In this document: positions 17,552 to 26,297 of the stretch, one piece after another
Layout of the letters: every line of letters starts with the position of its first letter
Position numbering within the stretch: position 1 is the stretch's first letter
Source: a virus
Reading direction: 5' to 3' (one strand)
Length of the DNA stretch: 64,000 nucleotides
IMG/VR virus record: IMGVR_UViG_3300020463_000001
Span: 124,001 to 188,000 of that record
The notes under the pieces: model-generated
Told to the model about the DNA's origin: nothing
Databases searched by the model: none
Seen by the model: only the letters and a program-made list of their open reading frames with translations
Translations under genes and position numbers: made by a program

Positions 17552-19753
17552 ATGGCAAATACATTTACTTCGAGAGATACTCTCAAAACAAAACTCTTGG
17601 CCGCAGTAGGTTCTGCGACTACTGCAGATCAGATTGTAAAGTTGTCTCGTTCAATTGAGAGAGCAAATCTGGACGATGATGCAGATCTAGAGACTGCACT
17701 AGATACAAAAGTATCTGCAATGGCGACTAGTGCGTCCACTGCAGATATTGAGAAACTTGCATTTGGTGTCAAGAAACTCAGAACTCCGCCGGGCGCTGCA
17801 ACTCCGACATCTAGTATGATTGCGGAAGGTTCTAGTAATCTCTATGTAACTGACTCTAGAGTTAGAAGTTCATTCAGTGCATCTGGAGACTTATCATATA
17901 ATGCAGGAACTGGTGTTCTATCTTACACTGCACTACCAGACGCATTAACAGTTTACGCAACAGTCGCAGATTTGCCTGCAAGTGGAGTTGCAGCTGGTGC
18001 AAAGGGTATCGTAGAAGAGAATAAGAAACTCTACATCTTCACAGGTGCATCATGGGTTGGTGTAGGATTGGTTGATCAGAAACCAAACTTCACAACAACT
18101 CCAGATGGTTCTTATGCATTATCACCTGGCGCTGATACGGTGATCACTCTTGCTGCAACAGATCCACAAGGAGACGCAATCACATATAGTTATCAAGTAA
18201 CTGCAGGGGCCTTGGGTGGAACTACAGTATCACAGACAGATAATGTCTTCACAATTTCCGCAAGTTCTAATAGTGCGGATGCTGGTTCTTTCTCATTGTC
18301 ATTTACTGCATCAGACGGAACTAACTTAACAACCACAACTCCTTCAGAGTTTACTCTCGTGTTTGGTTTTAATTGGGACAGTATTGACATTTATACTCCA
18401 TATTCCAAAGACGAAAACAACAGTTTTGGTAGATGGATGGACACATCTGGTCAATTTTTCACAACCTCCAAGCCAGGTTATTTCGATATAGGAATGATAG
18501 ACATACAAGATAGTTCGTCCGGCACCAATCCTTTAGGACAACAAATAGATTATATTATTCCGACTTGGATATCTAGTAGTGTCGGTCAGGGGCCCGCGTC
18601 AAATAACGGTCATGGTTTGAGTTGGTTGACCGGAACATACACTCCACAAAACGCAGGAACAAGACTATGCCTAGATGGAAATCTGGTTGCATTCCAATCT
18701 CACAGTAATAATGGTGATGTACAGGTTTGGAAAGTAAATACAGACGGAACTCAAACATATGGCCAGCCAGTTGCTAAATTTATGTTCACTCCAAGAGATT
18801 CATATCTTGATCAACGAATACAAGATTATTGTTATTTTAATGGGTTCTCTGCGTTTGGTCAATCAATTGCAATGGGCGGCGGTTACTTGGCAGTCGGTGA
18901 TTACAGAGCGAAAATGAACCGGCTCGATTCTCCATATGACGGAGATGGAAATGCACTAGAAAATTCTGGAAAGGTTTTTGTATATGACCTTAGTCAATCG
19001 GACGAGGCAGCTGCATTTGCTAATGGATATGTTTTAGAAAGACCATTCACTCCATACAACGGAACCCCAGGCCAACCAGTTGGCGGATCAGGAACTCCAA
19101 GAGTTACCATAAGGTTTGGTAGTTCGATAGCGATAGCCGGAGACGCTGGACTTCTCGCTGTTGCCGCGGCAGGATATTCATATTCAAGCAATGAAAGGGT
19201 GAGTGGGGCAGTTTTCATCTACAACCTTGCGGATGGGTCTTTTGTACGAGAAATTGATGTATCTTCGCAGAGTGCAGATGGATTAGGAGACCAAGGCGAT
19301 GCAACCAGTGCGCCCGGAGCTTATCACGACCAACTGCGAATTACTCCAGACGGTTCTAGGTTGGTTATAGGAGATCAAAATACTAGACGATCAGGGTATA
19401 CTCAAAGAGGAGCAGTCTCCGTATATGATGTAAGTACTGGAGCTCACATAATTACTTGGAGATCTTCCGATCAGAGTGTCGGAGAAGTTAATACCAAATG
19501 GGGTAGTACGGTTGATATAACTCCCGATGGAAATTATGTATTATTTGGTGCTCAAGATTCATTCAGTGGAGATGTGGGAAGATGTTTTATGGTCAAGGTG
19601 GATGGAACTACATTTGACAATAATCTGCTGTGGTGGGATATTGATGGTAGGACTACTTCATTCAGTGGATTTGGAACCAGTGTCAGATTTGGAGATGATC
19701 AAATCTATATTGGTGTTGAAGTACAGGATGCTGTTGTTACATATAAAGCATAA
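17552..19753 (+). CDS. Large beta-propeller virion/adhesin protein (paralog 3)
   Basis: A 733-residue third member of the family. The N-terminal helical segment (SATTADQIVKLSRSIERA; DLETALDTKV) aligns with the other two. Then come the module DLPASGVAAGAKGIVEENKK, a cadherin-like module with LAATDPQGDAITYSYQVTAG that is clearly paralogous to gene 1, and a C-terminal propeller with blades such as FGQSIAMGGGYLAVGDY. No signal peptide or membrane segment is visible, which fits a virion component rather than a secreted protein. A terminator follows directly. Function unknown. Confidence 0.75.
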   Translation: MANTFTSRDTLKTKLLAAVGSATTADQIVKLSRSIERANLDDDADLETALDTKVSAMATSASTADIEKLAFGVKKLRTPPGAATPTSSMIAEGSSNLYVTDSRVRSSFSASGDLSYNAGTGVLSYTALPDALTVYATVADLPASGVAAGAKGIVEENKKLYIFTGASWVGVGLVDQKPNFTTTPDGSYALSPGADTVITLAATDPQGDAITYSYQVTAGALGGTTVSQTDNVFTISASSNSADAGSFSLSFTASDGTNLTTTTPSEFTLVFGFNWDSIDIYTPYSKDENNSFGRWMDTSGQFFTTSKPGYFDIGMIDIQDSSSGTNPLGQQIDYIIPTWISSSVGQGPASNNGHGLSWLTGTYTPQNAGTRLCLDGNLVAFQSHSNNGDVQVWKVNTDGTQTYGQPVAKFMFTPRDSYLDQRIQDYCYFNGFSAFGQSIAMGGGYLAVGDYRAKMNRLDSPYDGDGNALENSGKVFVYDLSQSDEAAAFANGYVLERPFTPYNGTPGQPVGGSGTPRVTIRFGSSIAIAGDAGLLAVAAAGYSYSSNERVSGAVFIYNLADGSFVREIDVSSQSADGLGDQGDATSAPGAYHDQLRITPDGSRLVIGDQNTRRSGYTQRGAVSVYDVSTGAHIITWRSSDQSVGEVNTKWGSTVDITPDGNYVLFGAQDSFSGDVGRCFMVKVDGTTFDNNLLWWDIDGRTTSFSGFGTSVRFGDDQIYIGVEVQDAVVTYKA

Positions 19754-19774
19754 TAATATACCTTATGACTTTAG

Positions 19775-19803
19775 AGGGACTCTTCGGAGTCCCTTTTTTT
19801 TTG
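19775..19803 (+). terminator. Rho-independent terminator after the beta-propeller operon
   Basis: Perfect 8-bp stem AGGGACTC / GAGTCCCT closed by a C(TTCG)G tetraloop, followed by a long T run. Stem sequence and loop are nearly the same as in the gp23 terminator at 12151. Confidence 0.95.
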
Positions 19804-19804
19804 A

Positions 19805-19812
19805 TATAAATA
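19805..19812 (+). promoter_or_regulatory. Late promoter (TATAAATA) for gp3
   Basis: An exact late octamer immediately after the terminator T run and 22 bases upstream of the GTG start at 19835. Confidence 0.85.
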
Positions 19813-19834
19813 ATAGTGTTACGGAGTATCTATT

Positions 19835-20356
19835 GTGGCGTTAAATGTCGATTTTGAAAATCCAAATTATCTGAGTAATCAGTCTTTCCAATTAAGTATT
19901 CTTAAGTGTCCTTCACTGAGTCCGTTTGTACAGGGTGTCAGTTTGCCTGGCCTCACATTCGGAGAAGCACTTCTTGGAACACCATTTGCGGATAGAAAGG
20001 AACCGGGCGATAAAATAATATTCTCAGTTCTTTCTGTAAGTTTTCTAGTCGATGAAGAAATGAAAACTTGGATGGAAATTTATGAATGGATCCGTGGTCT
20101 TGGATTCCCAGAAAGCTTTGATCAGTATCGAAGTTTTGCACAGGGAAGAAAACTTATCGGAACAGATGTTTATTCCGATGGATCTTTGATGATATATAAC
20201 AATCAGGGTGCTCCAATATATGAAGCAGTATTCAGAGATTTATTTCCAATTGCGTTAGGTGATATACCTCTATCATCCTTAGAAACTGGAGACGAACCTA
20301 CTGCGGCAACTGCAGATTTCCAATATACAACATATGAAATTAGAAAAATAGAATAA
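19835..20356 (+). CDS. 3: gp3-like tail completion protein
   Basis: A 173-residue protein (T4 gp3 is 176) in the place between gp23 and uvsY where marine T4-like phages carry gp3, which caps the tail tube. The sequence pattern, FVQGVSLPGLTFGEALLGTP followed by VSFLVDEEMKTWMEIYEWIRGL, is also reminiscent of the tail-tube fold family (gp19/gp54), so a tube-like fold is likely. The start is GTG with a GGAG site nine bases upstream. The exact T4 equivalent is less sure than the tail role. Confidence 0.65.
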   Translation: MALNVDFENPNYLSNQSFQLSILKCPSLSPFVQGVSLPGLTFGEALLGTPFADRKEPGDKIIFSVLSVSFLVDEEMKTWMEIYEWIRGLGFPESFDQYRSFAQGRKLIGTDVYSDGSLMIYNNQGAPIYEAVFRDLFPIALGDIPLSSLETGDEPTAATADFQYTTYEIRKIE

Positions 20357-20359
20357 AAT

Positions 20360-20794
20360 ATGAAACTAAGTGAACTCAAGGAAGAGGCTTCTCAAGACCT
20401 CCAAATTGACAGAACTGATATTGAAACCTCTATTCTCAATCTTTCCATGTTATGTTCTAAGTGGCATAACTATCGTATTGAACAGGCTTCTATTGTCAGT
20501 TTGAATCAATTCAAATATAAAAAACTCGAAGCAAAGAAAAAGAAATACTATCTAGGCAAACTTACAGAAGATGAGATGGATCGTCTTGGGTGGGAATCTG
20601 ATGGATATAAAGTTCTTAAAGGTGATGTACAAATGTGGTTAGATGACGATGATGATCTTATCACAGAGGCACAGAAACTCACCTACCAAAAAGAAATATT
20701 ACACTTCATAGAGAAACAGATGGATCTTCTTGATAGCAATAAATGGTTGATCAAGGATCTCATTAACGTGCGGAAATTTCTAGAGGGCGGTTAA
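20360..20794 (+). CDS. uvsY: UvsY recombination mediator
   Basis: A 144-residue helical protein (T4 UvsY is 137). It loads UvsX recombinase onto single-stranded DNA coated with gp32. The sequence is rich in charged helices (QFKYKKLEAKKKKYYLGKL; EILHFIEKQMDLLDSNKWLI), as in marine UvsY. It lies between gp3 and uvsW, and its last base overlaps the uvsW start, a conserved T4-like arrangement. No early promoter was seen directly upstream, so transcription from the late promoter at 19805 or read-through is likely. Confidence 0.88.
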   Translation: MKLSELKEEASQDLQIDRTDIETSILNLSMLCSKWHNYRIEQASIVSLNQFKYKKLEAKKKKYYLGKLTEDEMDRLGWESDGYKVLKGDVQMWLDDDDDLITEAQKLTYQKEILHFIEKQMDLLDSNKWLIKDLINVRKFLEGG

Positions 20795-22281
20795 TGCAAT
20801 CGGTTACTGCACAAAAACATAGCGAAGTGCATTACATTCTGGATTCGGATGAACTATTCATTCTGAAAGAATTGGTGGATTACTTTACCTACGAAGTGCC
20901 TGGCGCAAAGTTTATGCCTGCATACAGGAACAAAGTGTGGGACGGAAAGATTCGTTTGTTCAATCCTACCAATAGAAAGATATATGCTGGTCTTATCAAT
21001 CAGGTTCAAAATTTCTGTGAAAGGAATGAATATGAATTTTTCTGCGAAAAACCAGAAAAAAAATTATTCGGAGAAGATAATCTTAAGGAACTTGCAGAGT
21101 ATGTTAAACCTCAATCTAAAGGTCAACCTCTTACCTATAGAGATTATCAACTAGACGCGATACAAACTGCAATCAATAAAGATAGGTGTCTCTTACTATC
21201 ACCTACGGCTTCTGGTAAGTCTCTTATCATATACACTCTGATACGATTTTATCTTTTACATCCGGATCTGTCTGGTAAGAAGATATTAATAATTGTTCCG
21301 ACTACTTCTTTGGTGTCTCAGATGTATGCAGATTTCCAAGATTATGGATTTGATGTTAAGAATAAGTGTCATGTTATCTATCAGGGACAATCCAAGACTA
21401 CGGATAAGAGAGTGGTAATCTCTACATGGCAATCTATCTATAAAGAACGGAAAGATTACTTTGATCAATTTGGTGTAGTTATCGGTGATGAATGTCATTT
21501 ATTTAAGGCTAATTCTCTTACAAAAATTATGGAGAAAATGACTCAATGTAAGTATAGATTTGGAACTACTGGAACATTGGATGGAACTAAGACTCATAAG
21601 TTAGTTCTCACTGGTTTATTTGGAGATGTCAAAAAGGTCACAACTACAAGAAAATTAATTGACAATGAAACTCTTTCTAGTTTTAAGATTCAGTGTCTGG
21701 TTCTCAAATACTCAGAAGAACAATGTAAAGAAATAAAAAAGATGCCATATCAGGATGAGATTGATTGGATAGTGAGAAATGAAAAAAGAAACAACTTCAT
21801 AGTTAATTTGACAAATAGTCTTAAAGGTAATACACTAGTTCTTTTTAATTTTGTAGAAAAACATGGTAAGCCCTTATTTTCTCAGATACAAGAAAGGGTT
21901 GAAGAGGGGAGGCCAGTTTTTTATGTAAGTGGTGAGACTAAAGTAGACAATAGAGAGGATATCAGAACTACCACAGAAGAATCTGAAAATGCAATCATTG
22001 TTGCTTCTTATGGTACATTCTCGACTGGTATTAATATAAAGAATCTTCATAATATTGTGTTTGCTTCTCCCTCCAAAAGTAAGATAAGAAATCTTCAATC
22101 AATCGGAAGGGGATTGAGAAAGGGCGATAGAAAAGAGAATGCAGTACTCTACGATATTGTAGATAATCTCAAGTATAAGTCCTACACGAACTTTGCTTTG
22201 AGGCATTTTTTTGAACGTATAAATATTTACAACGAAGAGAAATTTGATTTTAAAATTAACGAAATAAGAATGTATAAATGA
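20794..22281 (+). CDS. uvsW: UvsW DNA/RNA helicase
   Basis: A 495-residue superfamily 2 helicase (T4 UvsW is 503) that processes branched recombination and replication intermediates and removes R-loops at origins. Walker A is PTASGKS (residues 137-143), motif II is DECH (232-235), motif III is FGTTGT, and motif VI is QSIGRGLRKG near the C-terminus. The N-terminal ~100 residues are the UvsW-type substrate-binding domain (VPGAKFMPAYRNKVWDGKIR). It overlaps uvsY by one base and the next gene by four. Confidence 0.96.
   Translation: MQSVTAQKHSEVHYILDSDELFILKELVDYFTYEVPGAKFMPAYRNKVWDGKIRLFNPTNRKIYAGLINQVQNFCERNEYEFFCEKPEKKLFGEDNLKELAEYVKPQSKGQPLTYRDYQLDAIQTAINKDRCLLLSPTASGKSLIIYTLIRFYLLHPDLSGKKILIIVPTTSLVSQMYADFQDYGFDVKNKCHVIYQGQSKTTDKRVVISTWQSIYKERKDYFDQFGVVIGDECHLFKANSLTKIMEKMTQCKYRFGTTGTLDGTKTHKLVLTGLFGDVKKVTTTRKLIDNETLSSFKIQCLVLKYSEEQCKEIKKMPYQDEIDWIVRNEKRNNFIVNLTNSLKGNTLVLFNFVEKHGKPLFSQIQERVEEGRPVFYVSGETKVDNREDIRTTTEESENAIIVASYGTFSTGINIKNLHNIVFASPSKSKIRNLQSIGRGLRKGDRKENAVLYDIVDNLKYKSYTNFALRHFFERINIYNEEKFDFKINEIRMYK
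22218..22225 (+). promoter_or_regulatory. Possible late promoter inside the uvsW 3' end
   Basis: An exact TATAAATA octamer within uvsW, 53 bases upstream of the gene at 22278. Spacing matches other late promoters in the window, but it is in coding sequence and could be chance. Confidence 0.4.
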
Positions 22282-22667
22282 ATCATAAAGTAGTCAGGTT
22301 ACAAAACGGAGAAGATTTGCTCACAGAATTGGTAAGTGAGAGTAGAGATTATTATAGGATTAGAAATCCTTGGTTACTCTCTAGAATTCCAACTGGTGTA
22401 AAACCTTCTGAGGCTTACCTTGCTTTTTCTGAGTGGAACCCCTACACAAATGAAAAAGATTTTTCTATTGCTAAAAGGGATGTTCTCATCATCTCATCTT
22501 GTAAGCAGGAAATTATAGATTTTTATGATCAACTGATTGAGTCAAAAAGCGGAGAGACTAACTTCCGAGCATTTGACGAAGTTATGGCAGAAAGAAGAGA
22601 GAAAGTAGAAAATGCCAAAGACTATATGCAAGTTCTAAAAGACTTCGATTCACCAGATAAACATTAG
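22278..22667 (+). CDS. Sm/Lsm-like small protein (paralog A)
   Basis: A 129-residue conserved protein of unknown function. The N-terminus, HKVVRLQNGEDLLTELVSES, has the look of an Sm-like strand-bend-strand fold, followed by YRIRNPWLL and a helical C-terminal tail. A second gene with the same N-terminal pattern is at 36555. Both lie in recombination/replication clusters (after uvsW, and before gp43). The structural comparison is my reading and no function is claimed. Confidence 0.6.
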   Translation: MNHKVVRLQNGEDLLTELVSESRDYYRIRNPWLLSRIPTGVKPSEAYLAFSEWNPYTNEKDFSIAKRDVLIISSCKQEIIDFYDQLIESKSGETNFRAFDEVMAERREKVENAKDYMQVLKDFDSPDKH

Positions 22668-22746
22668 AATAATCCTTAAATCACAACAGAATTATTATAC
22701 ACACAGAAGCACATTCTGTCAAGTATTAATTTAAAAAAATTAGTGT

Positions 22747-22775
22747 TTGACAAATCCAACCTCATTTGTTACAAT
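22747..22775 (+). promoter_or_regulatory. Host sigma-70 type early promoter for gp55
   Basis: TTGACA (22747-22752), a 17-bp spacer, and TACAAT (22770-22775). Transcription should start near 22782, just upstream of the ribosome site AGAGGA and the ATG at 22801. This rules out translation from the in-frame TTG at 22747, which is the -35 box itself. The preceding gap 22668-22746 holds nothing else that I can support. Confidence 0.88.
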
Positions 22776-22800
22776 GTATGCAACTTTTAAAGAGGATATA

Positions 22801-23352
22801 ATGGCCGAAAAAAAGAAAAACGCACACTATGTAGATAACAAAAAACTCCTTGCTGCGATGATAGAATTTCGTAATTCTGTTATTGAGGCGAAAGAGAATG
22901 ATAAACCAAGGCCCAGAATTCCTAATTACATTGGAGAATGTATTATGAAGATTTCTGAGCATTTGTCGTATCGTCCTAATTTTATTAACTACACATACAA
23001 AGATGAAATGATTTCCGATGGGATAGAGAATTGTCTCCTATACATAGATAACTTCAATCCAGAGAAATCTAAAAATCCCTTCGCATATTTTACTCAGATA
23101 ATCTACTATGCCTTTATAAGAAGAATGCAGAAAGAGAAGAAACAAACTTATGTTAAGTATAAGTCTCTTGAACGTCATGTCTTGGAAGATGATATACTTG
23201 AGGCCGGTGGAGTGACTAAGAAAAGTTATCTAGAGTTTATGCAGAATAATATGTCTGGATTTATCGAAGATTTTGAGAAATCACAGAAAGTCAAAAAGAC
23301 CAGAGCAAAAGCAAAGAAAAAGGAACAGAATGAAAATAGCCCTCTTGACTGA
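22801..23352 (+). CDS. 55: Late sigma factor gp55
   Basis: A 183-residue sigma-like factor (T4 gp55 is 185) that directs host RNA polymerase to TATAAATA promoters, with gp45 as activator. The conserved core is DEMISDGIENCLLYIDNFNPEKSKNPFAYFTQIIYYAFIRR, the sigma region 2-like part. A basic C-terminal tail follows (KKTRAKAKKKE) that would contact gp45. It is expressed from its own early promoter, as expected for a regulator needed before late transcription. The end overlaps gp47 by 23 bases. Confidence 0.95.
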   Translation: MAEKKKNAHYVDNKKLLAAMIEFRNSVIEAKENDKPRPRIPNYIGECIMKISEHLSYRPNFINYTYKDEMISDGIENCLLYIDNFNPEKSKNPFAYFTQIIYYAFIRRMQKEKKQTYVKYKSLERHVLEDDILEAGGVTKKSYLEFMQNNMSGFIEDFEKSQKVKKTRAKAKKKEQNENSPLD

Positions 23353-24376
23353 TACTCATTTTGGAGCTAGGGGTGATTCCCTAGTCTTCTTTGATTACAT
23401 GATGGAGTTCTATGACAATGTGTTTTTTCCATACCTGTCAGAGAACAATATTACAACTATGATTCATCTTGGAGATGTTGTGGATAGACGAAAGTTTATC
23501 AACTTCAATATTCTTCATGGCATGAATAGTCGGTTTATGAAACGATTACAAGACGATAAGATAGAATCTCATATCATTATTGGGAACCATGATACTTACT
23601 TTAAGAATACGAATGATATCAATTCTATGAATGAACTGATAGACTTCAACCACGAGTACTCTCCTAAAGTCTATTCGGATCCGGTTACTTTGAATTTTGA
23701 CGGCAGAGATATTTGTTTTATGCCGTGGATCAACTCTGGTAACTACACCGATTGTAGATCTCACATTAAAGATACCAAAGCAAAAACTTTATTCGGACAT
23801 CTTGAAATTGCCGGATTTGAAATGAGTCGCGGAATCAAGTGCGAAGATGGATTTGATATTCATATGTTTAAAAAGTTTGATTTAGTTTGCTCTGGACATT
23901 TCCATCATAAATCAAACAACGGAAATATTCATTATCTTGGAAGCCCATACGAAACAACTTGGATAGATTATAATGATCCAAGAGGCTTTCACATATATGA
24001 TACGGATACAAATGAAATTGAATTTATTCAGAACCCATATCGTATGTTTCATAAGATATATTATGATGAAGAAAACCTTGACCGAATAAATTACTCGACA
24101 TACAATCAGAAATATGTTAAGGTGATTGTCAAAAACAAAACAAAGCAACATTTATTGGATAATCTAATAGATGAATTATACAACAATGATGTCGTTGATG
24201 TATCTGTAGTTGACGATACATACGAGTTTGAAGGGATGGATGAGACACAATCTATAGAAGATACTATGTCTCTTCTCTCTGGATACATAGATGATTATAA
24301 TTTAGATTTGGATAAGAATCGGCTTAAAGGTTTGATTCAAGATTTATACATTACTGCGTTAAGAGAGCCTGCCTAG
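23330..24376 (+). CDS. 47: gp47 recombination endonuclease (Mre11-like)
   Basis: A 348-residue phosphoesterase (T4 gp47 is 339), the nuclease partner of gp46 in making single-stranded ends for recombination-dependent replication. Mre11 motifs are in order: LTDTHFG (D8, H10), HLGDVVDRR, IIGNHDTY, and SGHFHHKS for the last metal-binding histidines. The ATG at 23330 gives the right N-terminus; a longer in-frame start at 23273 lies inside gp55. It overlaps gp46 by one base. Confidence 0.95.
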   Translation: MKIALLTDTHFGARGDSLVFFDYMMEFYDNVFFPYLSENNITTMIHLGDVVDRRKFINFNILHGMNSRFMKRLQDDKIESHIIIGNHDTYFKNTNDINSMNELIDFNHEYSPKVYSDPVTLNFDGRDICFMPWINSGNYTDCRSHIKDTKAKTLFGHLEIAGFEMSRGIKCEDGFDIHMFKKFDLVCSGHFHHKSNNGNIHYLGSPYETTWIDYNDPRGFHIYDTDTNEIEFIQNPYRMFHKIYYDEENLDRINYSTYNQKYVKVIVKNKTKQHLLDNLIDELYNNDVVDVSVVDDTYEFEGMDETQSIEDTMSLLSGYIDDYNLDLDKNRLKGLIQDLYITALREPA

Positions 24377-26094
24377 TGTTAGAATTTCAAAAAATACGGT
24401 GGAAGAATTTTCTTTCCACTGGTGATAACTTTACTGAAATATTATTTGACAAATCTCCAACCACATTAATCCTTGGTGCAAATGGAGCCGGAAAATCTAC
24501 GGTTCTGGATGCACTCACCTTTGGATTGTTTGGTAAACCCTTTCGAAAGATAAACAAACCTCAGTTGGCGAACTCTGTCAATGAGAAAGATTGTCTTATT
24601 GAGATTGAGTTCAAGATAGGAAAGACTCAGTATAAGATTCGTAGAGGTATCAAGCCTGGCATCTTTGAGATATATCATAATAAAAAGATGATCAATCAGG
24701 ATTCCAAGATAAAAGACTATCAAAAATATCTAGAAGATAATATTCTCAAACTTAATTTTAAGTCTTTTACTCAAACAGTGATCTTGGGATCTGCTACTTT
24801 TGTTCCGTTCATGCAACTTTCGGCAAAAGATCGAAGAGACATCATAGAAGATCTATTAGACATTAAGATATTCTCTTCTATGAATGAGATACTGAAATCC
24901 AGATTAATAGACCATAAAGAAAATTTAAGAGAAACCGGCAATGAAAGAAATAATATAGACAATCAGATCCACTTACAAGAATCTAGCATAGAAGAAATCA
25001 AGAAGGATAGAAAGAAACTTATACAAACTTCTAAGAAAAAGATAGAAGAGTATCAATTAAAGATTGATGAAAATGATTCTTGTATAGAAAAACTTACCGC
25101 AAAGATTGGTATGTTAAATGATACACTTGTTGAATTAAAACCAGTACAAAAGAAAATATCCAAGATGGATAGTATTAGTGCTGGACTGACTTCTAAGATT
25201 AAGTCTCTTAAAGAAGATCAAGAGTTCTTTCACGATATTGATAATTGTCCTACCTGTAAACAAGATGTTGATGCATCTCATAAAGAAATGATGATTGCAG
25301 AAAGGAAAGATAAACAAAAAGAAATAGAACAGGCCATAGAAGATTTTAAGAGTGAATATGAAGTTATTAATGCAAGGATGGATAAATTATTAAATACTCA
25401 GAATAAAGTATCTAATCTTACTGCAGATATATCCGAAAAAACTTCTCACAATAAAGGCCTCAAAAGTTCTATAAAGGATTACGAAAGAGAAGTAGAAGAA
25501 CTTGAATCGACAGATACATCTACCACTAAGATGCGAAAAGATCTCAAGAAGTTTACTGATCAGAAAAATAGGATAGAAAGGATAAGAGAAGAACTTTTGG
25601 AAGAAAGAGAATACTTGAATGTTGCTTCTACACTTCTTAAGGATGGTGGTATTAAGACTTCTATCATCAAATATTATCTTCCCATTATGAATGGTCTGAT
25701 AAACAAGTATCTTCATCAAATGGATTTCTATGTTAACTTTACAATGGATGAAAACTTCTCAGAGAATATTAAGTCTCGCAATAGAGAAAACTTTTCTTAC
25801 AGCTCATTCTCCGAAGGTGAAAAGATGCGAATAGACCTGGCTCTACTCTTCACTTGGAGAGAAGTCGCGAAGATGAAGAATAGTGTTAATACAAATCTTT
25901 TGATACTGGATGAAGTATTTGATAGTTCTCTAGATAGTAATGGAACAGATGAGTTCTTAAAACTTCTCAATCAACTTGGCGGAAATAATGTATTTGTTAT
26001 TTCACACAAAGGAGAGATCCTCTACGATAAATTTAGAAGTATCATCAAGTTTGATAAAATCAAAAACTTCAGTAAAATAGTGGAAGAGAAGTAA
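24376..26094 (+). CDS. 46: gp46 recombination ATPase (Rad50-like)
   Basis: A 572-residue SMC-family ATPase (T4 gp46 is 560). Walker A is GANGAGKST (residues 34-42); a coiled coil spans ~160-420, with a zinc hook CPTC at C291-C294 in the middle; the C-terminal lobe has the signature FSEGEKMRIDLALL and Walker B LLILDEVFDSSLD. Together with gp47 it resects DNA ends. The start codon is GTG, overlapping the gp47 stop. Confidence 0.95.
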   Translation: MLEFQKIRWKNFLSTGDNFTEILFDKSPTTLILGANGAGKSTVLDALTFGLFGKPFRKINKPQLANSVNEKDCLIEIEFKIGKTQYKIRRGIKPGIFEIYHNKKMINQDSKIKDYQKYLEDNILKLNFKSFTQTVILGSATFVPFMQLSAKDRRDIIEDLLDIKIFSSMNEILKSRLIDHKENLRETGNERNNIDNQIHLQESSIEEIKKDRKKLIQTSKKKIEEYQLKIDENDSCIEKLTAKIGMLNDTLVELKPVQKKISKMDSISAGLTSKIKSLKEDQEFFHDIDNCPTCKQDVDASHKEMMIAERKDKQKEIEQAIEDFKSEYEVINARMDKLLNTQNKVSNLTADISEKTSHNKGLKSSIKDYEREVEELESTDTSTTKMRKDLKKFTDQKNRIERIREELLEEREYLNVASTLLKDGGIKTSIIKYYLPIMNGLINKYLHQMDFYVNFTMDENFSENIKSRNRENFSYSSFSEGEKMRIDLALLFTWREVAKMKNSVNTNLLILDEVFDSSLDSNGTDEFLKLLNQLGGNNVFVISHKGEILYDKFRSIIKFDKIKNFSKIVEEK

Positions 26095-26282
26095 TGGATG
26101 GCGTGGATCTAGAAATCAAAAGGAAGGATTCTACTCTGTTGATAAAAGTCAACAAAGAAGAGAAGAAAAAGTTTATTGCTCTGTGTGAGTTGAATGATTC
26201 CAGTGCATCCAGAGAGATTCGCAGATTTATGAAAGAATATATTAATAATTTTTCGGTGGAAATAAAACTTGACAACGGCTAG
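26094..26282 (+). CDS. Small ribbon-helix-helix-like protein
   Basis: A 62-residue protein overlapping the end of gp46 by one base. The pattern KKKFIALCELNDSSASREIRRFMKEYI resembles the two helices of an Arc/MetJ-type ribbon-helix-helix DNA-binding domain, preceded by a short strand (STLLIKV). If so it would bind DNA as a dimer. The sigma-70 type promoter of the next gene overlaps its 3' end. The call is by pattern only. Confidence 0.55.
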   Translation: MDGVDLEIKRKDSTLLIKVNKEEKKKFIALCELNDSSASREIRRFMKEYINNFSVEIKLDNG

Positions 26283-26297
26283 AAAATTTGAGACAAT
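26269..26297 (+). promoter_or_regulatory. Host sigma-70 type promoter for the DNA methyltransferase
   Basis: TTGACA (26269-26274), a 17-bp spacer, and GACAAT (26292-26297). It overlaps the 3' end of the small gene before it. The predicted start near 26304 falls at or after the first ATG codons of the methyltransferase, so either the mRNA is nearly leaderless or upstream transcripts are the ones translated. Confidence 0.65.

Noticed and set aside
22747-22800. TTG start that would extend gp55 by 18 residues
   Set aside because: The TTG is the -35 box of the gp55 promoter, so the codon would not be in the mRNA.
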